DNA from: Dyadobacter psychrotolerans
Lineage (GTDB): Bacteria > Bacteroidota > Bacteroidia > Cytophagales > Spirosomataceae
NCBI RefSeq assembly: GCF_004349265.1
Contig: NZ_SMFL01000003.1
Coordinates: forward strand, 372,001-436,000
Length of the DNA: 64,000 nucleotides
Direction of reading: 5' to 3'
Under the pieces are notes generated by a model that was not told the origin of the DNA, ran no database searches, and saw only the letters and a list, made by a program, of their open reading frames with translations. How positions within the stretch are numbered: the first letter of the stretch is position 1; each line of letters begins with the position of its first letter. This document shows, in pieces, positions 15,944 to 24,769 of the stretch. Made by a program: the position numbers and the translations under genes.

Positions 15944-18634
15944 TTATTTATCTATCACCAACACTTCTTTTTCTACTTCCACAATTGTTTCCTTTGCCGT
16001 TTTATGAATAAGCTCAGCGATCAATCCCGTCCAGCCGGTCTGATGGCTTGCGCCACAGCCCCGTCCGTTGTCTCCGTGGAAATATTCGTAAAACAACACG
16101 TGATCATTGAAATTAGGATCTTTTTGCTGTTTCTGATCATCACCATAAACGGCTCTGTTTCCATCTGCATCCTTTTTAAAGATATTGATTAGCCTGCCGG
16201 CAATACCAACCGCGGCATCCTTGATAGTGACCAGATTTCCCGAATTCGTTGGGTATTCAACCATGAAATCTTCACCGTAATAGGCATGAAATTTCATAAG
16301 CGAATCAAAAATCAGGTAGTTCAGAGGAAACCAGATTGGCCCGCGCCAGTTGGAATTTCCACCCATAATATCTGTCAAAGCTTCTGCTGGCGTGTAGTCA
16401 ACCTGCAAAACTTCTCCGTTGATATAAAATTTGTATGGATTTTCTTCATGGTATTTGGACAAAGCCCTCACACCAAAATCAGAAAGGAATTCGCTTTCAT
16501 CCAGCATCCGCTTCATGATCATCTTCATCCTGTGACCACGCAAAATAGAAAGCAAGCGGTTTTCTCCTTTTCCGGATTCAAACCAGCGAGATATCAATCT
16601 GGCAAGATCAGGTCTGTTGGCAAGTACCCACTCCACACGCCTTTTGAAAACAGGCATTTTATCAAGATTCTGGGGATCAAGAATTTCGACAGCAAAAAGC
16701 GGAATCAACCCAACAATAGAGCGAACTTTGAGCAGAATACTTTGTCCGTTCGGGATATGAATGACATCGTAATAAAACTGGTCTTCCTCATCCCAGAGAC
16801 TGATCGAGGAATTTTTGCCTCCAATCGATTCCATTGCTCCGGCAATGTGCAGGAAGTGTTCGAAGAATTTGGAAGCCATATCCTGATACACCGGATGAAC
16901 CAGGGCCACTTCTACCGAAATCCGAAGCATGTTCAGCGTATACATCGCCATCCAGCCGGTTGCATCAGCCTGCTGTAATTTCCCTCCAAAAGGCATCGGC
17001 GTCGACCTGTCGAAAACACCGATATTATCCAGTCCAAGGAAACCACCACTAAAAATGTTGTTACCGGTATCGTCTTTCTGATTGACCCACCAGGTGAAGT
17101 TTAATAACAGTTTATGGAATATTTTTTCAAGAAATTCGATGTCCCCTACTCCGTTATTTTGCTCTCTGTCAATCTCATACACCTTCCATGTGGCCCAGCC
17201 ATGTACCGGCGGATTAACATCAGAAAAATTCCATTCGTAAGCAGGAATTTGTCCGTTGGGATGCATGTAATACTCACGAAGCAAAATTTCCAGCTGTCTC
17301 TTTGCGAAATCAGCATCCACCCTTGCCAGCGGTACACAATGGAAAGCAAGATCCCACGCCGCAAACCAGGGATATTCCCATTTATCGGGCATTGAGATGA
17401 TATTTGCCGCGTAAAGATGTTTCCATCCTGAATTACGCCCCCACTTTCGTCCCTGGTTAGGCCCGGGCTGAGCGGGATCTCCTTTCAGCCATTCATAAAC
17501 GTTGTAATAGTAAAACTGCTTACTCCACAACATACCCGCATAAGACTGGCGCTGAATGGATTTCAGATCAGGATCGGCAACATCTTTTTGAAGATCATCA
17601 TAAAATTCGTCTGCTTCGCGGATACGTTTGGCGATCAAATCCTCAAATCCACCAAAAGGCTCGGAGATACTGTGATTTACAAACCGCATCCGGAAAGAAA
17701 CACTTTCACCGGCTTTGACCGTCTTGGAAAACCTGGCTGATGCCTTCGTACCAATGCTGTTTGGATTGACAGTATTGGTTTTGCGACCGCTGATGATATA
17801 ATCATTTATGCCATCTTTTGGATAGGCAGTCGTATTTGCGGTATTGTAGAGCTTTTTGAAATTTGTTTCATTTTCACAAAACAAAAGTTCATCCGCGCCA
17901 TCAAGATACAGGTTATATTTGCCATGTTTACGATGCGTTACCTCAATCAAACGGTTTGAAATTCCGTTCATCATAGGCTTGTAATTAAACGCTTCATAAC
18001 CCCAGGACCAGGTATTTCTGAACATCAATGTTGGCAATAAGGTAATCGGAGCATCTTTGGGCCCGCGGTTAAAAACCGTTACCTTCATCAGAATATCCTC
18101 TTCATCTGCCTTGGCGTGTTCTATGAAAATATCGAAGTATTCGTCATTTTCGAAAATACCCGTATCCATAATTTCGTACTCGGGATCGGCTTTTCCCCGG
18201 CGGCCATTTTCCTGACGTAATTTTTCGTAGGGAAAAGGATTTTGGGGGTATTTATAAAGCATTTTGGTATAAGAGTGCGTAGGTGTGCTATCAAGATAAT
18301 AGTACATTTCCTTCACATCTTCCCCGTGATTCGATTCCCGGTTGGTTAATCCGAAAATCCTTTCTTTTATAAGTTTATCCTGATGATTCCAAAATGCAAA
18401 GGACAGACAAATGTGCTGCTTGTTATCAGAAAAACCACCTATTCCATCCTCTCCCCAGCGGTAAGCTTTGGAATAGGCCATTTCATGCGTAATGTAATTC
18501 CAGGCATCTCCGTTCCCGCTGTAATCTTCCCTCACCGTGCCCCACTGACGTTCTGACAAGTATGGCCCCCATTTTTTCCAACCCTTGTTTTCCTTTTGAA
18601 GGCTTAATCTTACTTTCTCAGCGCCCTGTGCCAT
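15944..18634 (-). CDS. MGH1-type / GH63-related glucosidase
   Basis: An 896-residue protein without a signal peptide, matching the MGH1-like (GH63-clan) glucosidases. N-terminal block ERQWGTVREDYSGNGDAWNY starts the beta-sandwich part. The (alpha/alpha)6 barrel begins around residue 370 and contains YPWFAAWDLAFHCVPLARVD, holding the likely catalytic Asp, and GQIPAYEWNFSDVNPP; SHQTGWTGLIAELIHK near the C-terminus is also typical. GH63 enzymes remove alpha-linked glucose or related residues; the absence of a signal peptide suggests an intracellular substrate. It lies upstream of a hexose-phosphate mutase in the same direction. Exact substrate unknown. Confidence 0.85.
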   Translation of the reverse strand: MAQGAEKVRLSLQKENKGWKKWGPYLSERQWGTVREDYSGNGDAWNYITHEMAYSKAYRWGEDGIGGFSDNKQHICLSFAFWNHQDKLIKERIFGLTNRESNHGEDVKEMYYYLDSTPTHSYTKMLYKYPQNPFPYEKLRQENGRRGKADPEYEIMDTGIFENDEYFDIFIEHAKADEEDILMKVTVFNRGPKDAPITLLPTLMFRNTWSWGYEAFNYKPMMNGISNRLIEVTHRKHGKYNLYLDGADELLFCENETNFKKLYNTANTTAYPKDGINDYIISGRKTNTVNPNSIGTKASARFSKTVKAGESVSFRMRFVNHSISEPFGGFEDLIAKRIREADEFYDDLQKDVADPDLKSIQRQSYAGMLWSKQFYYYNVYEWLKGDPAQPGPNQGRKWGRNSGWKHLYAANIISMPDKWEYPWFAAWDLAFHCVPLARVDADFAKRQLEILLREYYMHPNGQIPAYEWNFSDVNPPVHGWATWKVYEIDREQNNGVGDIEFLEKIFHKLLLNFTWWVNQKDDTGNNIFSGGFLGLDNIGVFDRSTPMPFGGKLQQADATGWMAMYTLNMLRISVEVALVHPVYQDMASKFFEHFLHIAGAMESIGGKNSSISLWDEEDQFYYDVIHIPNGQSILLKVRSIVGLIPLFAVEILDPQNLDKMPVFKRRVEWVLANRPDLARLISRWFESGKGENRLLSILRGHRMKMIMKRMLDESEFLSDFGVRALSKYHEENPYKFYINGEVLQVDYTPAEALTDIMGGNSNWRGPIWFPLNYLIFDSLMKFHAYYGEDFMVEYPTNSGNLVTIKDAAVGIAGRLINIFKKDADGNRAVYGDDQKQQKDPNFNDHVLFYEYFHGDNGRGCGASHQTGWTGLIAELIHKTAKETIVEVEKEVLVIDK

Positions 18635-18797
18635 TAATATTTTGAATTTTCTGAATCAATCGATTTAGCTTTAATCATACACAATATAGAAAGTTGCTTA
18701 TTAAAAAGCCTGAAAAGCGGCGTAGAAATTGCAAATTAATCTCAAAATGCCTTTAAAAGTTCAGCATTAAGCCTTTATAGTTACAATCCGGTCCAAT

Positions 18798-20534
18798 TTA
18801 CTTTTTTATGAAAATCCAGTCCGTAATCTCTTCAATCAATTCCGGACTTTCATATTTTCTAACCTGGTAATTTACTTCTCCAGCGTAAAAATCAGTCGTT
18901 TGTTTTGCTCTTTCAGCTGTTTCGGTAAGCAGCGGATGTCTTTTCTCAAGAAGCAGAGCTTCAACATCCGCAACATATTCTTTGAACATAAAAGCATTGG
19001 GAAGCTTATAATATTTCCCATCCGCAGCATGCAAAACCGGAACCGGTTTAGATTTTCCTTCTGCATTTATCTTACCGTAAAGCAAACGGGTTTGCACATA
19101 ATCTTCATCGGATGCTTCAAAAACAATTGCCGTTGAAGGTTTAACAGTCCATGTTTCCTTTTTAATTTTTGTATCAAGCAGTTGAAGCAGCGAGCGCAGA
19201 TTCCAGGTATTCTTACCCGTTCTGATTCTTTCCCGGATCGACTGGCGAATGAGATACGTTAGTGCCTGCGTTACATTCAGTCCGATTTCTGCCATCTGTT
19301 TAAAAATAAAAGAAGTCGGAGACATCCCGGGAATTGTGTTGGGGTCATGAAGCAGAATAGTCCCGTCCGGAGTTAAAAAGCCGTCAATGCGAACGCAGAC
19401 GTTGATGCCGAGCTGTTCAAAGACCTGTGCAATGACCTGCTGGATTTCCTGATTTTTACTTAGAGTAGTATCAACAGGAATACGTTTGCGGCTCGCTCCC
19501 GGTTTATACTTTGCATTAAAATCAAAAACATCAACCATTTTGATCACTTCACTTGGAGGTAACGCCAAAGGTTTGCCATCATCAAATTGTATACAGCCGC
19601 ATGAAAATTCCTGGCCGTTTACAAATTCCTCAACCAAAACCTGATCTTCCGCATTTGAACTGCTGAGAAACAGAGTTTCATGCTGGTCAGTAAAATATGT
19701 ATCGAGTTGATTGATCAGCTGTTGCGGCAAATAGATACTTTCTCCTTTGAGAACAACCGGAAAACCAATGCCTTCATCAAGATTGGCCATTTTCTGTGCC
19801 CAGGTGCGTTTACCTTTTTCATCCAGCGATTTCCAGGTTTCAGCGGTAACTTCAATTTGAAAGAAGCACTGGTTAACGGCAGCGATAAAGTCTTCAAGGG
19901 AATCTTCTTTGACAATAGCTACTCCAATTGAAGAGCCCTGATGCGGCGCTTTGATTACCAGGGGCAGACCAAGATGTTTTTTTAAAACCTGAAAAAGAAG
20001 TGGATATTCCCTTTGCACCCATTGATCGTAACGAAGCGTCCAGCTTTTTTTCTGCTGGCCGTTGACGAGGGCAATCATTTCATTTTGAAGAATTTTGTCA
20101 ATACCAACGGCGGAACCCATTAATCCGGGACCACTGTAAGGAATCTGGTACCATTCAAGCAGACCTTGCATCGCACCGTCTTCGCAGCCAGGACCGTGCA
20201 TGGCCAGGAAAGCAAAATCAAAATGATCTTTGAATTCAGAAGGTGCAAGTTCTAATCCTATATTTTCAGGGACCGGCTCGCTGGCGAGATGCGGATAAGA
20301 ATCGATGTAAGTTTTGAACCCATCAAGCTGGACATTTTCGGCGGGGTAAAAGTCCCTTATCTGGCTGGCATACATGTAAGAATGTTCCAGTTTGATAAAC
20401 CGTCCGAAGCTATCAACAAATATCGGAATGGGCTCGAAGAGCGATTTGTCTAAATATTCAAAAGCGGTTTTCCCGCCTGCGAAAGAAATTTCCCTTTCAC
20501 GGGAAGGACCTCCGAAAAACACTCCTATGCGCAT
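18798..20534 (-). CDS. D-alanine--D-alanine ligase family ATP-grasp protein, long form
   Basis: A 578-residue ATP-grasp ligase, started at Met 8 of the open frame (MRIGVFFGGPSREREIS, the family N-terminus with the Gly-rich loop). VIKAPHQGSSIGVAIV (ATP lid), EEFVNGQEFSCGCIQFDDG, RIDGFLTPDGTILLHDPN and TIPGMSPTSFIFKQMAEIG place it with Ddl. In the metal site the Glu of the usual E-x-N is Asp (DPN). Ordinary Ddl enzymes have about 310-360 residues; the extra length here comes from insertions in the ATP-grasp region and a C-terminal extension of about 130 residues. It may be a true Ddl or a paralogous dipeptide ligase. Confidence 0.8.
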   Translation of the reverse strand: MRIGVFFGGPSREREISFAGGKTAFEYLDKSLFEPIPIFVDSFGRFIKLEHSYMYASQIRDFYPAENVQLDGFKTYIDSYPHLASEPVPENIGLELAPSEFKDHFDFAFLAMHGPGCEDGAMQGLLEWYQIPYSGPGLMGSAVGIDKILQNEMIALVNGQQKKSWTLRYDQWVQREYPLLFQVLKKHLGLPLVIKAPHQGSSIGVAIVKEDSLEDFIAAVNQCFFQIEVTAETWKSLDEKGKRTWAQKMANLDEGIGFPVVLKGESIYLPQQLINQLDTYFTDQHETLFLSSSNAEDQVLVEEFVNGQEFSCGCIQFDDGKPLALPPSEVIKMVDVFDFNAKYKPGASRKRIPVDTTLSKNQEIQQVIAQVFEQLGINVCVRIDGFLTPDGTILLHDPNTIPGMSPTSFIFKQMAEIGLNVTQALTYLIRQSIRERIRTGKNTWNLRSLLQLLDTKIKKETWTVKPSTAIVFEASDEDYVQTRLLYGKINAEGKSKPVPVLHAADGKYYKLPNAFMFKEYVADVEALLLEKRHPLLTETAERAKQTTDFYAGEVNYQVRKYESPELIEEITDWIFIKK

Positions 20535-20636
20535 AAACGTTACTGATTGGTTCATTCAAATCACGGCTGCAATATAAGGCAGTAATCGGGACGAATCAAT
20601 TTCCAATGCGTATGCGCACGAAATATTTATATGTAG

Positions 20637-20894
20637 TTAAGCGAGTGCAGCTACATTTGATGCAACAACTTTATTCACATGCGGAACTGCCTTGCGAATT
20701 GATTCTTCAAGACCCGCACGGAAAGTCATTGCACTCATAGGACAGCTTTGACATGAACCCTGCAATTCAAGCACAACAGTCATGTCGTCAGTCAGTTCTA
20801 CCAATTTCACATCGCCTCCATCTGCATGAAGATACGGACGTACTGTTTCGAGCGCCTGCTCAATAAGTTCTATTGTTTTTTCTTTTGAATCCAT
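20637..20894 (-). CDS. NifU C-terminal domain (Nfu-type) Fe-S scaffold protein
   Basis: An 85-residue single-domain Nfu protein. The HADGGDVKLVEL motif and the cluster-binding CxxC in LQGSCQSCPMSAMTF are clear. Nfu proteins carry [4Fe-4S] clusters from the assembly machinery to apo-enzymes. The gene follows the Mrp-family carrier gene by 65 bases in the same direction, so the two probably form an Fe-S delivery operon. Confidence 0.93.
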   Translation of the reverse strand: MDSKEKTIELIEQALETVRPYLHADGGDVKLVELTDDMTVVLELQGSCQSCPMSAMTFRAGLEESIRKAVPHVNKVVASNVAALA

Positions 20895-20959
20895 TATTTA
20901 AAAAATCTATCTGCTAATATGCAAAAAATTATCTTTAAAATCAAAAAGTTATCCTCGGC

Positions 20960-22066
20960 TTATACCTGTAATTCTACCGGCCGTGTCTTTTCTTTTGATG
21001 CATTTCTGATGGCAACCTGTTGTGCTAAAGATTCCGCAGCATCTCTGAAAGCATCATTTACAATCGGATTGTTATTCATAATCGCCGGCTTCCCATCATC
21101 ACCAGCTTCGCGAATACTTTGAACCAGAGGGATTTGACCCAGCAACGGCACATCAAATTTATCCGCAAGAGCCTGCCCGCCACCTTTACCAAAAATATGA
21201 TACTGATGATCCGGCAATTCATCCGGCGTAAACCAGGCCATATTTTCTATAACACCTAAAATAGGCACGTTAATCTGCGGCTGACGGAACATTGCCATTC
21301 CCTTTGTAGCATCCGCCAATGCAACTTTCTGAGGCGTTGTTACAATAACCGCACCGGTTACAGGTACAGTTTGTACCAAAGTAAGGTGAATATCACTTGT
21401 TCCGGGAGGAAGGTCTATCAAAAGATAATCAAGATCGCCCCAGTCTGTATCACCAAAAAACTGCTTCAATGCCTGGCTGGCCATAGGACCGCGCCATACA
21501 ACAGCACTGTCGGGAGGCGTTAAAAAGCCGATTGATATAATTTTAATTCCGTACTGACGGATTGGATTGATATAATTCTTACCATCTCTTGGTGTAATAG
21601 TCGGCTGCATATTTTCAGCTCCGAACATCAGCGGCATCGAAGGACCGGAAATATCTGCATCGATAATACCCACTTTTGCACCTGAACGATGCAGCGCCAT
21701 GGCAAGATTAGCCGTAACAGTTGATTTACCAACTCCTCCTTTTCCTGATGAAATGGCGATTACATTTTTCACACCCGGAATAAGCGGCCCAACCTGTCTT
21801 GTAGAGGTTACATTTGCCGTAAGATTAATAATAACCTCAACATCCGGACTCAGATGTTCATGAATCGCATCCTCACAACGTCTGCGTATCAGCTCTTTAA
21901 GCGGGCAGGCAGGCGTAGTTAAAACGACTGTAAACTTAACCTGATTTATACCAATTTCGATATCCTGAATCATGCCAAGCGTTACCAGATCCTTTTTTAA
22001 ATCAGGTTCCTCAACAGTACTTAACGCCTGTAAAACTTTTTCTTTATTTATTGTAAACTCTCCCAT
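20960..22066 (-). CDS. Mrp/NBP35 family Fe-S carrier P-loop ATPase
   Basis: A 368-residue protein: an N-terminal MIP18/DUF59 domain (TVEEPDLKKDLVTLGMIQDI) followed by a deviant Walker A ATPase (SGKGGVGKSTVTANLAMAL, ending LPPGTSDIHL). I start at the ATG at 22066, which gives the standard N-terminus MGEFTINKEKVLQAL; the frame stays open to 22111. Family members bind and transfer [4Fe-4S] clusters. The CxxC that follows IENM in many homologues is replaced here by TPDELPD, so the bridging cluster site would need other ligands. Adjacent to nfu, consistent with cluster delivery. Confidence 0.92.
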   Translation of the reverse strand: MGEFTINKEKVLQALSTVEEPDLKKDLVTLGMIQDIEIGINQVKFTVVLTTPACPLKELIRRRCEDAIHEHLSPDVEVIINLTANVTSTRQVGPLIPGVKNVIAISSGKGGVGKSTVTANLAMALHRSGAKVGIIDADISGPSMPLMFGAENMQPTITPRDGKNYINPIRQYGIKIISIGFLTPPDSAVVWRGPMASQALKQFFGDTDWGDLDYLLIDLPPGTSDIHLTLVQTVPVTGAVIVTTPQKVALADATKGMAMFRQPQINVPILGVIENMAWFTPDELPDHQYHIFGKGGGQALADKFDVPLLGQIPLVQSIREAGDDGKPAIMNNNPIVNDAFRDAAESLAQQVAIRNASKEKTRPVELQV

Positions 22067-22176
22067 TAGACGGATTTCGGACATTATCCCTGTTGGATAA
22101 TCCCTTTTCAAATTTAACTCCTGGTGATGCTAATTGTTTCTTCAATACTAGCCAACAACAATAATGCTGAATGAGT

Positions 22177-23181
22177 TTATCTGTGAGCAGGAAATTCTTT
22201 AATTCTTCTTTCCGTTTCTGCCAATTCAGCAGAGACGTCTGTTACAGAAACCATTTGGCTTAGTTTTGCTTTCATCGCAGTAAGCAGTTTAAACTGACTT
22301 TCAGTTGGTCCGTGCTGCGGACGATGATTGAGCAAAAGGCGTACACTCTCCCATTCCTTCATAAAACCAAAAGCAGACTGGTCAATATACGCATCCGTAA
22401 AAATGCGAAAGATATAATCCTCTGCTAAGGCATTGGGATGGATAAGATCATCTTCGTAAAACCGGTAATCCCGCAGCTCGTCGACCATAATTTCGTAAGA
22501 GGGGAAATAATCAACCTGCCTGAATTTTTCTGATAAACGATGGCAAACCAACCTTAATGTCGACTTACTTACCTGATTTAAAGTTAAAGTATCACGGGTA
22601 TGGCGAACAGGGCTGACAGTCAGAATAATCCGCAAATCGCGTCTGAAAGATTTTAGTTTATGAAATAATTGTTCAAAAGGGATAACGATCTGATCCGGAT
22701 GAAGCAATTCTTTCACAAAACGATCGGACGGCACTTTATGGCAGTTTCCAACCAGCGTATTTGTTGCCTTGTGACGATAAGCATAAGCTGTACCTAAGGT
22801 GACAACCAACACTTCCGCCTCGGACAAAAACTTTTTAGTATTTTTTATTTTCCCCAGTAAAAGCCTTTCCAAATCACTTTTATCTGCCGCCCACTGAGAC
22901 GAATGAAAATCATGATGAAGACAAATTTTATCCTGATTCTCTAAATACAAACCCGGATGCGGTGCTTTTTCATCCAGCACCGAATCAATAATTTTACAGA
23001 TTGTGAGCGGATTAAATACAGTTCCAAAAGGATTGCTCATAACAGGAAATTTGTAGTTGTCGAGCTGCTGTCCGAGCACTTCTGCAAAGCAGGAGCCGAT
23101 AGTCAGTATTTTCGAACGGTGAGTTACTTTCCAATCAGGAGGGTTGATGTTAACTTCTGTACTCAATTTAATCGGCTTCAT
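22177..23181 (-). CDS. GSCFA domain protein
   Basis: A 334-residue protein with the defining motif ILTIGSCFAEVLGQQL at residues about 26-41, and SNPFGTVFNPLTI just after. GSCFA domains are related to SGNH/GDSL esterases: Ser in GSCFA corresponds to the nucleophile, and the late FYEDDLIHPNALAEDYI block supplies the Asp/His pair. No signal peptide is seen. It is common in Bacteroidota, but no substrate is established. It shares the direction of the Mrp-Nfu genes. Confidence 0.88.
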   Translation of the reverse strand: MKPIKLSTEVNINPPDWKVTHRSKILTIGSCFAEVLGQQLDNYKFPVMSNPFGTVFNPLTICKIIDSVLDEKAPHPGLYLENQDKICLHHDFHSSQWAADKSDLERLLLGKIKNTKKFLSEAEVLVVTLGTAYAYRHKATNTLVGNCHKVPSDRFVKELLHPDQIVIPFEQLFHKLKSFRRDLRIILTVSPVRHTRDTLTLNQVSKSTLRLVCHRLSEKFRQVDYFPSYEIMVDELRDYRFYEDDLIHPNALAEDYIFRIFTDAYIDQSAFGFMKEWESVRLLLNHRPQHGPTESQFKLLTAMKAKLSQMVSVTDVSAELAETERRIKEFPAHR

Positions 23182-23270
23182 GCAGTCTGCTTTTTGTGTG
23201 GGGTTTACAAAATTAGCAAGAATTGACTAGTCTTCGGCCAGCAGCCTACGTGTGTTTCTTTTAAAAAGAT

Positions 23271-23278
23271 TATTTTTG
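23271..23278 (+). promoter_or_regulatory. -7 promoter element upstream of the DUF6934 pair
   Basis: An exact TAnnTTTG match (TATTTTTG) lies 28 bases before the ATG at 23306, in a short divergent intergenic region. No well-spaced TTTG upstream partner was found, so confidence is limited. Confidence 0.4.
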
Positions 23279-23305
23279 AATTGAAAATCACACACTTTAA
23301 GTAAC

Positions 23306-23743
23306 ATGAATGAAGATAGCTACGAGTTTACGCTTTCGCGTACAGAATACCGATATGAGTTTGTCAGCGTTAGTGCTAAGAAGGAAGTTAGAAATATCGT
23401 TCTTTTTAGTCAAACTTCATCTGCCAACACCTATAATCTTGCACTACTAGATTTATTGAATACTGGTGAATTAAGCGATATGACTGAAACAAACAATGAC
23501 GATTTTGTAATAGTCATGGCCACGGTATTTAAAATAGTTAATGACTTTTTTGACGAACTTCCTGGCAGTAACGTTGTATTCGGTGGGAGTGACGATAGAC
23601 GCCAAAGGCTTTACAAGATTATTATAGGCAGGGAATTAGAGGAAATAACAAAAACTTTTGATGTTTTTGGGATACTTGGAAATACGATTGAAAAATTTGA
23701 ATCAAATAAAATTTATGAGTTGTACTTAATTAAAAAAAGATGA
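23306..23743 (+). CDS. DUF6934-like protein
   Basis: A 145-residue acidic protein. The pattern YEFTLSRTEYRYEFVSVSAKK at the start and RRQRLYKIIIGRELEEI in the second half resemble the DUF6934 family of Bacteroidota; I know no function for it. Its stop codon overlaps the start of a 47-codon gene by four bases (ATGA at 23740-23743). The overlapping two-gene form and small sizes recall toxin-antitoxin operons, but no toxin fold is recognised. No signal peptide or membrane segment. Confidence 0.7.
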   Translation: MNEDSYEFTLSRTEYRYEFVSVSAKKEVRNIVLFSQTSSANTYNLALLDLLNTGELSDMTETNNDDFVIVMATVFKIVNDFFDELPGSNVVFGGSDDRRQRLYKIIIGRELEEITKTFDVFGILGNTIEKFESNKIYELYLIKKR

Positions 23744-23883
23744 AAACGAAAAAAAATCAAACAGTTTCAAAATTATCCGGCGAGCAAATAGTTCAGCAAA
23801 AGTTAAATCGTGTAAATGAAATACTAAAAAAAGTAGATCTTTCTAAACTGCCAGTAAAAACAGCATCCAAACAAGACAACTAA
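23740..23883 (+). CDS. Small basic protein overlapping the DUF6934 gene
   Basis: A 47-residue frame starting at the ATG inside ATGA and stopping at the TAA at 23881. The product is Lys-rich (MKTKKNQTVSKLSGEQIVQQ at the start) with one predicted amphipathic helix, IVQQKLNRVNEILKKVDLSK. Translational coupling to the upstream gene is likely. The next gene's ATG lies one base after the stop. Size and charge would suit an antitoxin-like or accessory partner of the acidic DUF6934 protein; that is inference. Confidence 0.6.
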   Translation: MKTKKNQTVSKLSGEQIVQQKLNRVNEILKKVDLSKLPVKTASKQDN

Positions 23884-23884
23884 C

Positions 23885-24733
23885 ATGTCTGAATTCATTA
23901 TAAAAGTATCAGTAATCCTTTTTGGTACACTTCTCGCGATGAGCGGCTGTGCGCAACAGGTAGACAAACCAAAGCCCGCCGTCAAATATGAATTTGGCAC
24001 TTCACCGGTTTGGCAGGATGAATTTGACTATTCAGGAAAACCTGATCCGCAAAAATGGAATTATGCTACCGGTGATAACGGCTGGGGAAATAATGAGCTT
24101 CAAAACTATACCGACCGTATAGAAAATGCCCGTGTTGAAAACGGCAATCTGGTAATTACTTCCATTAAGGAAAAATCGGGTAGGCTCAATTACAGCTCAG
24201 CAAGACTTGTTTCCAAAGGCAAAGGTGATTTCCTGTATGGCAAATTTGAAATAAAAGCGAAACTGCCTCAGGGCCGTGGAACCTGGCCAGCGGTCTGGAT
24301 GCTTGGAACGGAAAAAAGTTATGGTAATAAAGGCTGGCCGGATAATGGCGAAATTGACATCATGGAACATGTCGGTTTTGATCAAAACCGTGTTCATGGC
24401 AATATTCATACAAAGGCCTTCAACCATTCTATCAAAACTAACAAAGGCAATAACACATTGGTAAACAATGTATCATCTGAATTTCACATTTATGCCTGTC
24501 AGTGGACTCCGGAATATATTTCTATTCTGGTTGATGGAGTTGAATATTTTAAGTTCGCAAATGAATCCGGTTACAGCTGGGAGCAATGGCCGTTTGACAA
24601 ACCTTTTCATTTTTTATTAAACATTGCTGTTGGAGGTAATTGGGGAGGACAGAAAGGCGTGGATGACAGCATTTTCCCTCAAAAAATGGAGGTGGATTAT
24701 GTTCGGGTATACCCACTGATTGAAAAAAAGTAA
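23885..24733 (+). CDS. Glycoside hydrolase family 16 beta-glucanase lipoprotein
   Basis: A 282-residue GH16 enzyme. The signal peptide ends in the lipobox MSGC (Cys 22). The catalytic motif ExDxxE reads EIDIME with nucleophile Glu 156, Asp 158 and acid/base Glu 161. WQDEFDYSGKPDPQKWNY, PAVWMLG and the final HFLLNIAVGGNWGG are standard GH16 blocks. It most resembles laminarinase-type endo-beta-1,3(4)-glucanases and would act at the cell surface or in the periplasm. The gene begins one base after the 47-codon gene, so it may be translated from the same message. Confidence 0.93.
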   Translation: MSEFIIKVSVILFGTLLAMSGCAQQVDKPKPAVKYEFGTSPVWQDEFDYSGKPDPQKWNYATGDNGWGNNELQNYTDRIENARVENGNLVITSIKEKSGRLNYSSARLVSKGKGDFLYGKFEIKAKLPQGRGTWPAVWMLGTEKSYGNKGWPDNGEIDIMEHVGFDQNRVHGNIHTKAFNHSIKTNKGNNTLVNNVSSEFHIYACQWTPEYISILVDGVEYFKFANESGYSWEQWPFDKPFHFLLNIAVGGNWGGQKGVDDSIFPQKMEVDYVRVYPLIEKK

Positions 24734-24769
24734 CTTTGAAATTCCGCGGCATGGAGGTAACTTGCGGCC

